Part shown: positions 20,440 to 31,698 of the stretch, one piece after another
Numbering within the stretch: position 1 is the stretch's first letter
How the letters are laid out: every line of letters starts with the position of its first letter
Assembly: GCA_958510825.1 (NCBI GenBank)
Contig: OY294044.1
Span: 85,730,895-85,794,894 of the forward strand
Direction of reading: 5' to 3'
Length of the DNA stretch: 64,000 nucleotides
Source: Brachypterus glaber
Taxonomy: Eukaryota; Arthropoda; Insecta; Coleoptera; Kateretidae
The notes under the pieces: generated by a model
What the model saw: the letters and a program-made list of their open reading frames with translations, nothing else
Databases searched by the model: none
Told to the model about the DNA's origin: nothing
Position numbers and translations under genes: made by a program

Positions 20440-21180
20440 GGCAATTCAAAAAACAATTTATAACTTTACTTTATTCGGCTTACTTGAATTTCTCAATAAA
20501 TGTCAAACGTTTTTTTTTTTATATAGATAACTTTTGTTTTGTTCTTTTTATGGCTTAAGGCAGTGTACTAACCCCAAAAATCGTTAATATTTTATTTAAA
20601 GTATTGCGAAATGTGGAAAATAAAAACCGAGATAACCTGAACGAAAAGGCCTGATGAAAAACCGTTAACCCAAAAGGAAAAAGTTCGGTCGTGAAAAAGG
20701 CATTGATAAATTGTCGTGTCGTTTAGCTGGAAAACTTGGAAAATTCGTGGAAAATAGTGGCAAGTTTGCGTATCAGTTACATACTGACCCCGACTTGCGA
20801 CAGATGGCGATAGACAAAAAACAAGCGACAGCATTGTTAAAGCAGAACAAATATAAAAACGAAAAAGCTTTGTTATGTAAGTGAACTCCCGCCTGAAAAT
20901 GTACCATCTCATAAAAAAAAAACTAAATTCTACGTAAAATTATTTGAGGTTATGTAACTTTTCAGATACAACGATTTCAAATCGTTAAAACAATTAAGTA
21001 AACCCAGACTTGTTTCAGGTTCATAGACCTACACTAGTAAAAACGTACCATATATATATATATATATATACTGTAATTTTTACAGTATATTTACGGCTAT
21101 TTCAAAAATTTACCTTATATATTGTGTAAATTATATTTACAGGATACATATTGTAATATTTTATGTAAAAAATTATTTTT
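20440..21180. other. AT-rich DNA with a TA microsatellite
   Basis: No supported gene. 20592-20912 is locally less AT-rich and open on the minus strand for 106 codons, but no domain is recognisable. A (TA)n tract lies at about 21051-21070. Around 21050-21180 and 21960-22120, phrases such as tttttacagtatat and ttacacgatatat repeat, suggesting another AT-rich element split by later insertions. Confidence 0.35.
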
Positions 21181-21656
21181 ACACGATATACCGGGTGTTT
21201 TCTTTTAACCTGAAACTTTCAAATATCTCGAATACTATGCATTTTAGAAAAAAAATGTCGTACAAAAGTTGTTTATCTTAATGGGGGAAACAAAATGGCT
21301 TATTTACTTTTTACGGATATTTACGTTTTCAAGGTCAACTTTGTTTTTTTTTTTAATAAAATCATATATTTTTTTACTGTTATTTGATTTTCCTCAAAAA
21401 ATAAAAATCTTTTGAAAAAAAACTTTTTTTGATCGGGCTTTTTAGTTGCAGAGATAACACAGCAAACATAATTAAAAAAAACCTAGATCTCCGACGGACT
21501 CTAATAGTCAATTCCTATGTATTTTGAGCCGCTGAGTCCGAATCTAAAGTATAACTTAAAAATAACTTTACAGTATATATACGGTAAAATGTTAATTTTA
21601 CAGACAGTATAAAATGTTATTAGTCAACCATGCGCATTTGACCCATACGTCAAGAA

Positions 21657-21852
21657 GTCTTATTGATAGACTGACAGTTTGGGGCTGCCGGCCCTCTTTA
21701 GTACCAAGAGTCAACTCTGCACGCTGATTAAGAAAACGTTCTTAGACTTTATTCGCAAAAGGAATATAGTCATTAGATTGATGTAGACTTGTGCGCCATC
21801 TATTGCTAGATGTAGACAACTACTCATACCTCTCCTAGTCTGGAGACTTTAA
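21657..21852 (-). mobile_element. Decayed inverted copy of retrozyme A
   Basis: The minus strand matches ~195 bp of the retrozyme A unit ending in the hammerhead. Its stem II is fully paired (GGGC/GCCC), but the core is damaged: CUAAAGA instead of CUGAAGA and CAAA instead of GAAA. It should not cleave. It helps reconstruct the ancestral stem II of family A. Confidence 0.75.
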
Positions 21853-22122
21853 GTTATTAAGAGTATAGTTTTAGGTTTCAAATAGTATATTGTAAATATA
21901 GTGTAAAATTAAAGTACAAATACATTAATCATAATAATATGACTTAAAATAAAAATAGTTATTTTTTACAAGATATATTCGGTAAAAGTACACTATATAT
22001 CTTGCATTATTGCCGGTAAATGCCGGTAAATAATAACAAATTATAGGATATATCATTTATTTTTACACGATATATCATTTAATTTTACACGATATATACT
22101 GAAATTTATTTTACCTTATATA

Positions 22123-23307
22123 TAGGGTAGGATCACCGGTTTTAGCCAGTAAGAGTAGTTTTTTGGGTATAGCTAAGAAATAGGAGACTTTAGATCAAAA
22201 TTATCGTTTAAATCCGATTTGAATGATAAAAGTTGGGACAACAAATATGTTAAATAAGTTTTAACTGTAGCGAAACGAATACAGCGCCTATTTAAAATTT
22301 TGATTTTGAAAAAAATGTAATTTCTTATGGCTTTTTTTAAGAAACCGCCAGAAAAATAATTTTAAATATCTAATTCAGGTAAAATTAAATTCGTAAAACA
22401 TTTATATCAAGTTAAAGGTAAGTCATTAAACAGTTACTTTATTAATATTTTAATACATATTTTGCAGAATTTTTTCTTAAATTTGCATGGCGATAACTGG
22501 GAAACTATTATACTTCTCTTTCTAGCTATAGCCACCAGAATTGGCTAAAACTGGAACCTAAGTAGTACCAGTTATAGCCAATGTCAAAAAATATCAATAT
22601 GTCAAAATTACTGTACAAATAATAAAGATTTTAGCGAAAACCACCTTTAAATATTAGCCAATAATACATTTAAATTAAAAAAGGAGGAGTATTATACAAA
22701 ATATAGTCGAGAACGGGCCATCAAAATGACTCAAACGATTCAAGACTGAAGCTGAAAACTAAACATGTCACAATGTGTTAATTTTTTTGTAAAACTTATA
22801 GTGTCGAATATGGTATAAACTACCAGCTGGTTCAGATCCCAAAAAGACTCTAAACAAATAAATAAAAAATAAATAAAATTAATAAATATTTATAATTATC
22901 GGATAATTTTCCAAGAAAAAATGTAATAAAAAACGAATACATTTTAAATATTGATTAAGAAGTATATATTTTTAAAGAACTATAAATTTTATGTTCTAAA
23001 ACTGTTACAAAAATATAAATAATTTATTTTTAACATCTTTTTAGTTTTTTTTCATGGTGTCTATATCTGGTGAATTTTTATGGCTAAAACCGGTGCTTGG
23101 GTGGCTAAAACTAGAGAATTAGTATTATTTTGTTTGTTTTTTATTTTTTAACATATCAGCTGAAGTTATATTGTTTAAACATTTATTTTATAGTAGAGAT
23201 ATATTGTAGGTTTCAGAAAAACCAAAACTTACAACCTTAACATTATAATAAAAAGAAATAAAAACAGAATTTTTCTTAAGGTGGCTATAACTGGGGTATC
23301 TACCCTA
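22123..23307. mobile_element. TIR element with ggctaaaactgg repeats
   Basis: Left TAGGGTAGGATCACCGGTTT and right inverse of TAGGGTAGATACCCCAGTTA form an imperfect ~27-bp terminal inverted repeat. Inside, phrases such as ggctataactggg and ggctaaaactgga recur at about 22540, 23080 and 23280. Nothing codes for a transposase. It appears inserted in an older AT-rich element, whose halves flank it (taccttatata on the left, aattacaggatata on the right). Confidence 0.6.
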
Positions 23308-23397
23308 CTGTAATGATAAATTACAGGATATATCTGGGATTTTTTTTTTAATATATACTTTTTATTTATTTTATCTAATACCTGAATATGGATACCT

Positions 23398-24000
23398 TGC
23401 ACAGTGAACCAGGAAAAAAAAGTCCAAACTAAACTCTGAGTTTTTGCATTCGACTATTTTTTATACCGATAATTTTAAGTAAAATAACAAAAAAGTAAAA
23501 AAAAATCCGCGCCATTAGGGTGGTCTAATATTTTATTTTTGTGTCGATCTCTTTAAACATGTTCAAAATGCTTATTTTGTTTAATATACTGACACATGTC
23601 AACTTCAATATTTGGAAAAGTATTATTAAGTGTATGAAAATACCTTTAGATATTCAGTGAAGATGTATTTATGGAACGTTGGTGGAGGAAGCTGTTAAAG
23701 GTGGGAAGAATAATACTTTGACGTTTTCCTAAATTTGCTGCATGGTTATATTTGTAGCTATTTTCTTTCTTAAAATTTATGGGGCCCTTCTAGCACAAGC
23801 TTAGGCTTAATTGGGGCTCTCCATGACTTGCTGTGTATGGTATCAAATGAATAAATAAATAAATAAATAATTATGTTGATGTAGAAAAAATTTAATGTCC
23901 ATAACTTAAAAATTTAAAATGGCGGAGTCAATACGACGTAACGGTTTTTAAACCTTCACTATATTACGAAATTTAGGCAAACAATTTATGCAAGCTCTTC
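23398..24000 (+). repeat. Dispersed repeat split by a LINE 3' end
   Basis: 23398-23580 matches the reverse complement of about 27950-28105 (gggccaggaaaac-type start, gactattttttataccg, cgcgccat). A ~240-bp insertion at about 23630-23870 ends in (AATA)n, as expected of a 5'-truncated LINE. The repeat resumes afterwards with atgttgatgtag and aatgtccataacttaaaaattt. Confidence 0.45.
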
Positions 24001-24926
24001 AATTTTGGAGGTTTACTTAACTTAAAGCATTCATTTAATTTATTCAATTCAATCTTGAGTTTAATAGGTTTAAGTACCTCAACTCTTATATTAATATAAT
24101 AATAATAATAATATGGTTAGGCCTTGATCAAATTTAACAATACATTTATTTCCTTGTTTTCGTGAAAATTATTATTTTAAGATCTTAAGCCATCTGTAAA
24201 TTAAACTGAATTTTTTAATCATAGAATATATCCTGAATAATCCTCAGGAATATCTAAAAATGTATTACATAATTAATAGAGGGTCTGTATCCTAATATGA
24301 AGGTCCTCGAAACTTGAAAATAGTAACTATCAGTTTAAATCATATATATAAAAAAATTACCATTTGTTATGTTTATGCAGAATTTTATTTACCTAGTAAT
24401 ATTATTCTGTTGAAAAAAATGCAAATTTTTGCGAAACACGGAAAAAAATATGAAAAAAATCTTATAGCTTTAGCTGAACGCATTTACCTTACTAGTTTTG
24501 TAAATAACTGTTATTATCAGTTACTTAGTAATGTTGTATTGATTTCAAAAGACTAAAATTAAACTTGTGGTATTTTTTTGACCGCGATGACGCGAAGTTA
24601 ACGATAGTCTACAGTACTGTAAAAAGTTTTTTTTTACAAAAGAGAATGAAGTTAAACGTATTAATAAACAGGCCTTAGTAAATTTCTTCTAAATTTTAGG
24701 GTTAGAAATTTACTAAAATCTTTAATACCCCGTAACCTACAACTTGGAACTAGGAACTATTCGGGCTGAAGTACACAAATAAAATCTAAAAAACTTTAGT
24801 TATATATAAAATAAAGCATAAAGTAAAATACAATAAAGCTGAGTGAAGTATATTGCCACAGTGGCATTTCTATTAATATATACTTTTTTTCCAAAAGAAG
24901 TTAGAACTTGAATTTGTTGTATTATA
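24001..24926. other. AT-rich stretch, nothing supported
   Basis: A short (TAA)n run sits near 24100. The open frame at 24314-24556 is AT-driven and has no domain. Confidence 0.35.
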
Positions 24927-25552
24927 CTATTTACAGCGCCTGCGCTAGAACAGTAAATACGGCAGTTTCGAATTTTCCAAAATTTTCAAAAATCGTCCTA
25001 GACCAAAAATTCTTGGATATAAACTTGTTTCACAGAAGAATAAAAAACTACTTTTTTTGTCCGTCCGTCTGCTGTCACGTTTTTGTGTACACGATAACTC
25101 GAAAACGAATATCGACTTGAAATTTTCAGGAAAAATTTAGTTCTATGGGAAACGATCCCTATTGTTTTTAAAAGTAATTCTCCCAAAAACAAAAAAGTTA
25201 TAGGGGGTTAAACTTTTAAAAAAATCGAAAAAAGATGAAATAAAATTTTGATTAACCTTAACTTTAACCTTAATCTTTTTCAGAAAAAAATACTTTTATT
25301 ATAAGGTTCAATTCTACTAATTTTAAAAATATTCCCTCCAAAAACAAAAAAGTTATGGGGGGTTAAACTTTTTTAAAAGATAAAAAAATTATAATTAAAA
25401 AAAAATCAAAAATTTTCTCTTTTTCACAAAAAGAAAATTTTAAAACTTTTTTTTTTCAAAAAAAAAATCTTAAAAGATTTTTTTTTTATTTTATTACTAT
25501 TGTTATTATTTGGGAAAATGCAATTAACCATTTACTGTAAATAGCATATAAT
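24927..25552 (+). mobile_element. TIR-like element (cagcgcctgcgctagaa family)
   Basis: Bounded by ctatttacag on the left and the inverse ctgtaaatag on the right. Contains cagcgcctgcgctagaa, gtccgtccgtctg, acacgataactcg and two copies of a ccaaaaacaaaaaagtta phrase. It is the fuller copy of the family member at 7740-8132. No coding frame. Confidence 0.55.
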
Positions 25553-25847
25553 GGAATGCTTAGCATTGCATATCTTCATGGCTTGTTTTTATAATAAGAT
25601 CAATAAATATTTTAAAAAAAATATTGATCTATAATTCATATAAATTTCATATAAACGAGGACTTTTTGTTCAGAAGTTATGGCGCTTTTAAAATTTTGAA
25701 ATTGAGAAAACGTAGTAGCCAAACATCTAAATTATTTTAAATAAGCAGCTGTCAAAACTAATTTGTTTATGTCAATGGTCAGCGCTATATTTAGATTAGA
25801 TAAATAAAGAAGTTCTACAGGGAGAGACAAAAGTATAATTATAATTA

Positions 25848-26150
25848 TTTTTATATTTTAAAATAAAATTATACATTTTTAGGTATTCATTAACCTCTTT
25901 TTGTAATATGAAATGTTACTTTTACCTAAGTGCCTATTCACAAGCTCGCATAAGAACATAAAACATAACAATGCGATGCCGTGATTGGCTTGATGGGCCG
26001 CCATGTAAAAGCCAATCACGGCATAGCATTCTTATGTTTTATGTTCTTATGCAAGCTTCTGGATATGCCTTAAAATATGCATAAGTAATTTTATTTTAAA
26101 ACATAATAACACAGGCCGACAAGGATTTTGTGATCGGATATTTAATTATA
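25848..26150 (+). repeat. Left flanking repeat of the Penelope-like element
   Basis: Outside the MITE at 25927-26069, this matches 27612-27765 closely: attatttttatattttaaaa, taggtattcattaacctc, gaaatgttacttttacctaa, and the end attttgtgatcggat. The two copies are in direct orientation around the Penelope-like element. Confidence 0.7.
25927..26069. mobile_element. Foldback MITE with an empty-site counterpart
   Basis: Arms of ~50 bp (caagctcgcataagaacata and the near-exact inverse) with a small central loop. The same flank at about 27695-27715 lacks it (ttacctaaaatatgcctaag), which fixes the insertion point to the cctaa position. Confidence 0.85.
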
Positions 26151-26161
26151 ATTATTTTTAT

Positions 26162-26557
26162 TAGAAATTAAGGATATAGTCAACAGAACATTAATATTTT
26201 ATTGTTTTATACGTATTTCGAGACTTTTAAATTAGTCCCATCTTCAGAAACTCTTAAACTGTAAAATAAATTAAATTATAGCTAGCTAAGTACTAAAACT
26301 GCAAAAAAAAAAAACACTTACCAAAATAGGTCAAATACGACATAAGTTACAACACAAAGTTGGTACAACATTCATTTTAACGTTAAAAAAAAAAATACAC
26401 GTAGTCATCGGGATTCGTTTAAACGAATTAAAATTGTTAAAAATATAATATAATAAATTAAATACGACATTACGTCGCTGACATATTTCTTCTTCTTCTT
26501 ACACTATGGACTTTACATAAGGAAAATTAGCCAGTTTTATTTACCCGCTAAGGGTGA
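26162..26557 (-). repeat. Penelope terminal repeat, copy downstream of the ORF
   Basis: Contains runs of A/T, a cgtttaaacg palindrome near 26415, a (TTC)n stretch near 26490 and a minus-strand hammerhead. It is almost identical to 27181-27574 in inverse, implying recent origin or gene conversion. Confidence 0.85.
26204..26251 (-). ncRNA. Minimal type-I hammerhead in the Penelope repeat
   Basis: On the minus strand: stem I GUUU/AAAC, core CUGAAGA, stem II GGGACU/AGUCUC (one G.U) with an AAUUUAAA loop, then GAAA. Stem III is the palindrome AUAC/GUAU with no loop, and H17 is A. A loop-less palindromic stem III is typical of Penelope hammerheads, which are thought to work best as dimers. Confidence 0.8.
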
Positions 26558-26574
26558 GTAATATAAATGGATAT

Positions 26575-27177
26575 TTAATCGATTAAATGATTCCACAAAA
26601 GGCTCTTAAAAATATCTAATTTGGGAAAATTTGTCTGTTTATTGATTACCTTATCTGGCTCCTTTTTACATTTTATAAGAATTTCATATTTTTCTAAATA
26701 ATCTGCTAAATGAGTATTATTAGAATGAAGTATGTCTAAATCAGAGCTATAAATGTGGTTAGAATTTAATACATGTAGAGCAAAGTTGGATCTGACATCC
26801 CTTTCATTAAAAGCTATGCAACCATTATATATTTCTGAAAAATGTTCGTGTTTTCTTATGGAAAATGCACGTTTTGTGACTCCTATATAGGTACTTGAAC
26901 AGGAAAGACATTTTAAAGAATAAACCCCACTTTTATTTTCATCCGCAATCTGATCTTTCAAGAAAGATAAAGAATTTTTCAGGGTTAAAGTGTTGGTAAA
27001 GGTTATGTTTATTTTATGTTCATAAAAAATCTTTCTTATGTTGTCTGAAACTTTACCCATATAAGGAATACTATAGTAAAAACCTTGTTCTTCAGTTTTT
27101 GAAATTGCAAGAAGTCCAGTGGTGTTAGACAATTCTACGCGGTACTTTACTTTGTTAAATGTCTGCTTGATTTCAAA
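26575..27177 (-). pseudogene. Penelope GIY-YIG endonuclease fragment
   Basis: The frame runs ~200 codons from the inner edge of the upstream repeat to a stop at 26575. There is no ATG; the nominal start at 27132 is TTG. Counting from 27132, GVY lies at 69-71 and YIG at 82-84, with a Cys-x2-Cys pair (C75, C78) between them. RxxxxxKHEH follows, then FALH...NSNH, and a late Glu in LEKYEI (about 147-150). The inserted Cys pair plus downstream His residues is the signature of the Penelope type of GIY-YIG nuclease, which nicks the target for priming. The upstream part (KQTFNKVKYRVE) resembles the linker after the reverse transcriptase. The domain looks intact, but the protein is truncated. Confidence 0.85.
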
Positions 27178-27180
27178 TTT

Positions 27181-27574
27181 TCACCCTTAGCGGGTAAATA
27201 AAACTGGCTAATTTTCCTTATGTAAAGTCCATAGTGTAAGAAGAAGAAGAAATATGTCAGCGACGTAATGTCGTATTTAATTTATTATATTATATTTTTA
27301 TCAATTTTAATTCGTTTAAACGAATCCCGATGACTACGTGTATTTTTTTTTTAACGTTAAAATGAATGTTGTACCAACTTTGTGTTGTAACTTATGTCGT
27401 ATTTGACCTATTTTGGTAAGTGTTTTTTTTTTTGCAGTTTTAGTACTTAGCTAGCTATAATTTAATTTATTTTACAGTTTAAGAGTTTCTGAAGATGGGA
27501 CTAATTTAAAAGTCTCGAAATACGTATAAAACAATAAAATATTAATGTTCTGTTGACTATATCCTTAATTTCTA
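27181..27574 (+). repeat. Penelope terminal repeat, inverted upstream copy
   Basis: Inverse of 26162-26557 with only a few differences. It contains the plus-strand hammerhead at 27485. Confidence 0.85.
27485..27532 (+). ncRNA. Minimal type-I hammerhead in the inverted Penelope repeat
   Basis: CUGAAGA at 27489-27495 and GAAA at 27517-27520. Stems I, II and III are identical to those of the opposite copy. Predicted cleavage is after A27528. Confidence 0.8.
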
Positions 27575-27611
27575 TTGAAACATGCAGAACAACATCGGAT
27601 TCTATCAAACG

Positions 27612-27765
27612 AAATTATTTTTATATTTTAAAATAAAATTATGCATTTTTTAGGTATTCATTAACCTCTTTATGTAATTTGAAATGTTACTTTTACCTAA
27701 AATATGCCTAAGTAATTTTATTTTAAAATATAATAACTGGCCAACAAATATTTTGTGATCGGATG
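27612..27765 (+). repeat. Right flanking repeat of the Penelope-like element
   Basis: Direct-orientation counterpart of 25848-26150 without the MITE. It ends in ttttgtgatcggat. Confidence 0.7.
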
Positions 27766-27774
27766 TTTTTTTTA

Positions 27775-28105
27775 TTTTCTGGCTTAGTTAAGACACTAAC
27801 TACCAAACAACATTTTTTGTTTTCCATCACGTATAATTTTTTTCAGCTATAAGCCATGCCAAAAATCTGATACTTTAACATGAAGTGTTGAATTTTTAAG
27901 TTATGTACATTGGTCTACATCAATATTCTCAAAATAAGCCGCTTGACAAATTTTTAGAAAGATCGAAATAAAAATAAAATTTTGGACCATGGCGCGGGTT
28001 TTTTATTTAATTTTTAGTTATTTTTTTCGAAATCAGCGGTATAAAAAATAGTCATATGCATAAATTCAGAATTTTGTCCCTGGTTTGTTTTCCTGGCCCA
28101 CTGTG
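27775..28105 (-). repeat. Dispersed repeat, inverse of 23398-23620
   Basis: On the minus strand it starts with a cagtgggccaggaaaac phrase and continues with gactattttttataccg and cgcgccatgg. No coding frame. Confidence 0.5.
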
Positions 28106-28169
28106 CGGTTGTTTAAAACCCCTACGTGATGGACAAAAACGAAAGTTATATTCGAAATCTACATAACTA

Positions 28170-29037
28170 AATTACCGAAAATCAGCTGTCCGATCTAAAT
28201 CAGCTTTCGAACGTTGAAAATTTGTTAGCCTGTGTAATTATTCTTTTGTCTCCCTTTGTAGAAATTATCTCTTTTTCTAATCTAAATGCAGCGCTGACCA
28301 TTGACATAAACAAACTATTTTTGACAGGTGACTGAAAATGATAATTACTAAATTTGTTTCTTATTTCATGGCTACTACGTTTTTTCAACCTAAACAATTT
28401 AAAAGCGCTATAACTTTTAAACAAATAAAGACAGGACTTATGTTTATATGAACATTTTTTCATGGAATTAAATCTTCTTTTCATTACCAAGGTTTGTAAA
28501 GAGGCTAATGAATCGCCCTGTATACTGCGTCTGTAATTGGTGAATATGTTAAAAAATTAAAACCTAAAATAAAACTGGGAAAATTTCCTGTTATAAATCA
28601 AAATTACCCAAAATCAGCTGTCCGATTCAAATCCACATTCGAAAGTTGAAAATTTGTTAGCCTGTGTAATTATTCTTTTGTCTCCCTTTGTAGAAGTTAT
28701 CTCTTTTACTAACCTAAATGCAGCGCTGACCATTGAAATAAACAAACATTTTTGACAGGTGACTGAAAATGATAATTACTAAATTTGTTTCTTATTTCAT
28801 GGCTACTACGTTTTTTCAACCTAAACATTTTAAAAGCGCTATTACTTCTGAACCAATAAAGGCAGGACCTATGTTTATATGAATATTTTTTCATGAAATT
28901 AAATCTTCTTTTCATTGCCAAAGTTGGTAAAGACGCTAATGAATCGCCCTGTATACTGCGTCTGTAATTGGTGAATATGTTAAAAATTAAAACCTAAAAT
29001 AAAACTGGGAAAATTTCACATTATAAATCAAAATTTA
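28170..29037. repeat. Two tandem ~431-bp units
   Basis: 28170-28600 and 28601-29037 match along their length at an offset of 431 bases (atcagctgtcc at 28181 and 28612; gctaatgaatcgccctg at 28504 and 28935). Each holds a related minus-strand open frame sharing SSHEIRNKFSNYHFQSPVKN, but one is shifted out of frame at its end, and no family is recognised. The aatcgccctgtata phrase near the ends resembles TIRs of the 40456 family. Confidence 0.75.
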
Positions 29038-29523
29038 AAACCGGGTAAATGCAAATGTGGATACTGATTCCGCTTGAGAAAAGTATACTTTAGCTATCAA
29101 GACATTTAATCTAATGATATTCAAATGACTGTAACTAAAAGCTAAATTATACAGCATAGAAACCTGGAAGTAAATAGATAACTTAGGGAATGTTATCAGA
29201 ACATGACTCGGTTGCTAGATCTATAGAATTCTAACTATCTAATTTGGATAACTTACCAATAGCCTGGCAGGAATTAGAATTGCGAAAGGTTAGGCATAAT
29301 ACCTTGTTCCAATTCAAAATATCATATTTTTTTTTTTAATTTCTCATAAGGGCGATTTAATTTTCAATTTTACATGTTTTAACAGGTGGTACACTCGACC
29401 AAATCAACCAAATCAATGCGGAAAGGGGGGTTAAAATGTCTAGTAACAACTAATTTTTAGTGTAGTAATTTACTACGCTTACTTCAGGGATACTAGTAAG
29501 CGTGTAAGACTAGTACAGTTCTT

Positions 29524-29752
29524 TCAGAATAAAAGTGGGACACTTACGTAAAATGATTTTGTTTTTAAACAAAATTTAAAGTTGGATAACTACAACTTGT
29601 CAGTTTTGATGTTTATTTCAAATATTATTTATTTTACTGAGTCAAATTACTTGTCAAACTATTTTAACCTACATTATAAAAACTTAATTTATACCAATGA
29701 AAAAAATAAAAATCTGGTTACAATTTTCTTTTTACGTCCCACTTTTTTCTGA
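29524..29752. mobile_element. Short TIR element (TCAGAA..AGTGGGAC ends)
   Basis: Left TCAGAATAAAAGTGGGAC and right inverse of TCAGAAAAAAGTGGGAC, with gtaaaa continuing on both. 229 bp, no coding capacity. Confidence 0.65.
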
Positions 29753-29824
29753 TATTAGTGTAACACCTTATTTTTATAGATTATCTTCAAGAAACCTGAA
29801 TTTTGGCACATTTGGTACATAGAT

Positions 29825-30283
29825 GTGCCCATCTCGTACTTGAAAATCAAATATAAATTAAAAATGGGATTTAAAAAATAACCATTTGACTTATTTGAGC
29901 AGTTGTTTTTTCTTAAATTACGTTATGACAAAGTAAAATAGTATTATTGAAGGAAAATTTGATGGAGAAAATGATCGTTACAGTTTCCCGATATGAGTTT
30001 TTTTTCGAACTTCACCTGAAGACTTTTGGATTTAATAGTAAAACGGCATTAGTAAAGAACGCATAATATTGAAAATAACAAAAATACTGTTAAAAATACC
30101 AAAAAATACAAAAATAATGTTTTTATTAAAAGTCTTCTTCGACGTCCAGCTGTGATGCCGCTTCTGGCACTGCAGAGTTCCTTCATAGAAGTTTTCTAAA
30201 TTCCCCGGTATGTAATGTCTAAACTTTTGAAGGTCATTCATTGAGATGAGACCTTTTCGACATTTATTTCAGAAAGTCACGTG
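29825..30283 (+). repeat. Dispersed repeat, left part (interrupted)
   Basis: Continues after the inserted element at 31352-31480. It matches 45172-45625: gttatgacaaagtaaaatag, tggagaaaatg, agtaaagaacgca, aaagtcttcttcgacgtc, and atgagaccttttcg. Confidence 0.65.
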
Positions 30284-31351
30284 CACGGTAAAAATAAATT
30301 ACATTAAATTACATAGTCCGTAAATGGTAATATGTTTCCATAGACCGGAATGGTAAAAAATACATAGTCCGTAATGGTAATATTTTGCATAGACCGGAAC
30401 AGTAAAAATTACATAGTCCATAATGGTAATATTTTGCATAGACCGGAACGGTAAAAATTGCTTAGTCCAGAATGGTAATATTTTGCATAGACTTTTTATT
30501 ATATAAACAAACGTAAAAAAAACGATCAGCTTGAACGATTTTTTTTTATATTTGCCTACAATACTAATGGTGTGTTTAATAATTTTTTCAAAAATTAATA
30601 TACGAACATATTAAAAGTGCTTTTAAAACAACCTAAACACTACGATATTTCAAGAACGCTATGACATAGAGACTTGAAATTTGCTGAATGCTAAATGAAT
30701 ATTTACTACTTAGAAAATGTTTGTTCCAAATTACAAGTCACTGTGTCAAAGCTTTTTTGAAATATCGTAGCGTAAAGTTCAGTTGGTTTAATAAACCAAA
30801 CGATTTGCACCCTTAATAAGAGTGTAAACTTTCTTTAAAGATGTATTGGTTGATAAAGATCGTAATTTATAATGAATGTAAATTTTAGGCCACAAATAGA
30901 GCATTTAAATATCGTACATAAATAATATTTACCTTTTTTTACACTTTTAACACTTTAACCTAGCAGAATGCGTCGCTATCTCTCTAACAATAACAATTTA
31001 AAACGGTTCGTCTTATGATGCGACGCCTTCTTGGTTATTGTTCAAAGCGCACGCCGTCTTAAAATAGCATAGCCCGACATTGTAAAATCATGTAAAAATA
31101 TGTAAATCAATGTAAATATATTTTTTTACATTATTTTACATTCTTTTACATTCTTTTACATTCTTTTACATTCTTTTACGTTCTTTTACATTCTTTTACA
31201 TTCTATTACATTCTTTTACATTCTTTTACATTCTTTTACATTCTTTTACATAAATTCATGAATTATGCATAGTCCAGAATAGTAAATTTACTATTCCGTA
31301 CTATGTAAATTCATGTATTTTTACATTATTTTACATGCAGTTTTCACAGTG
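30284..31351. mobile_element. TIR element with internal TTTTACATTC array, copy 1
   Basis: Left CACGGTAAAAATAAATTACA and right inverse CACTGTGAAAACTGCATGTA. It includes repeated phrases on catagaccggaa and tagtcc, a conserved aaatatcgtagcgtaaagtt block and a decamer array (31117-31250). The related sequence at about 45540 is uninterrupted (cacgtgtatttgac), giving the empty site. A second copy is at 35162-35986. Confidence 0.8.
31117..31250. repeat. TTTTACATTC decamer microsatellite
   Basis: About a dozen tandem units inside the TIR element. The same array, with different unit number, lies at about 35750-35870 in the second copy, so array length evolves within the family. Confidence 0.9.
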
Positions 31352-31698
31352 TGTATTTCACCACTATGACAACCAGATATGAGCCGTTCTCGCTCATAAA
31401 ATATCGGTCTATATGAGTACATGAAAAAAGTACGAAAAAGTCAAATTTGAAAAAAAAAACCGAGATGAGCCCTTTTCGAAATTTCCAATTCAATTACAAA
31501 TATTAAAAAAAAATATATGTTGGCGCCTTCGCTAAAATTGTAAATATGGAATTAACTAAAAATTTTAATTTAATAAATATAAATAAAAAATAAATAAAAA
31601 ACCTCATAAAAAATTAAATTTCAAACTCTCCAGGTGTCAATTTGGCTTAGTTTGCCTCCCGGCCAAATATCATATCTCTAGGTTAGAAATGAGGCGTA

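Larger units (their letters stand above)
26162..27574 (-). mobile_element. Penelope-like element remnant with inverted terminal repeats
   Basis: A 1.4-kb element made of two near-identical inverted repeats of ~395 bp (26162-26557 and 27181-27574) around 623 bp that encode a GIY-YIG endonuclease fragment. Each repeat holds a hammerhead motif. Terminal repeats in direct or inverted orientation, a C-terminal GIY-YIG domain and hammerheads in the repeats are all known features of Penelope-like retroelements. The reverse transcriptase is absent, so this copy is 5'-truncated and non-autonomous. It lies between direct copies of a ~150-bp flank. Confidence 0.85.

Noticed and set aside
20592..20912. 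106-codon minus-strand frame as a secreted or membrane protein
   Set aside because: Hydrophobic but without recognisable family, splice signals or supporting context.
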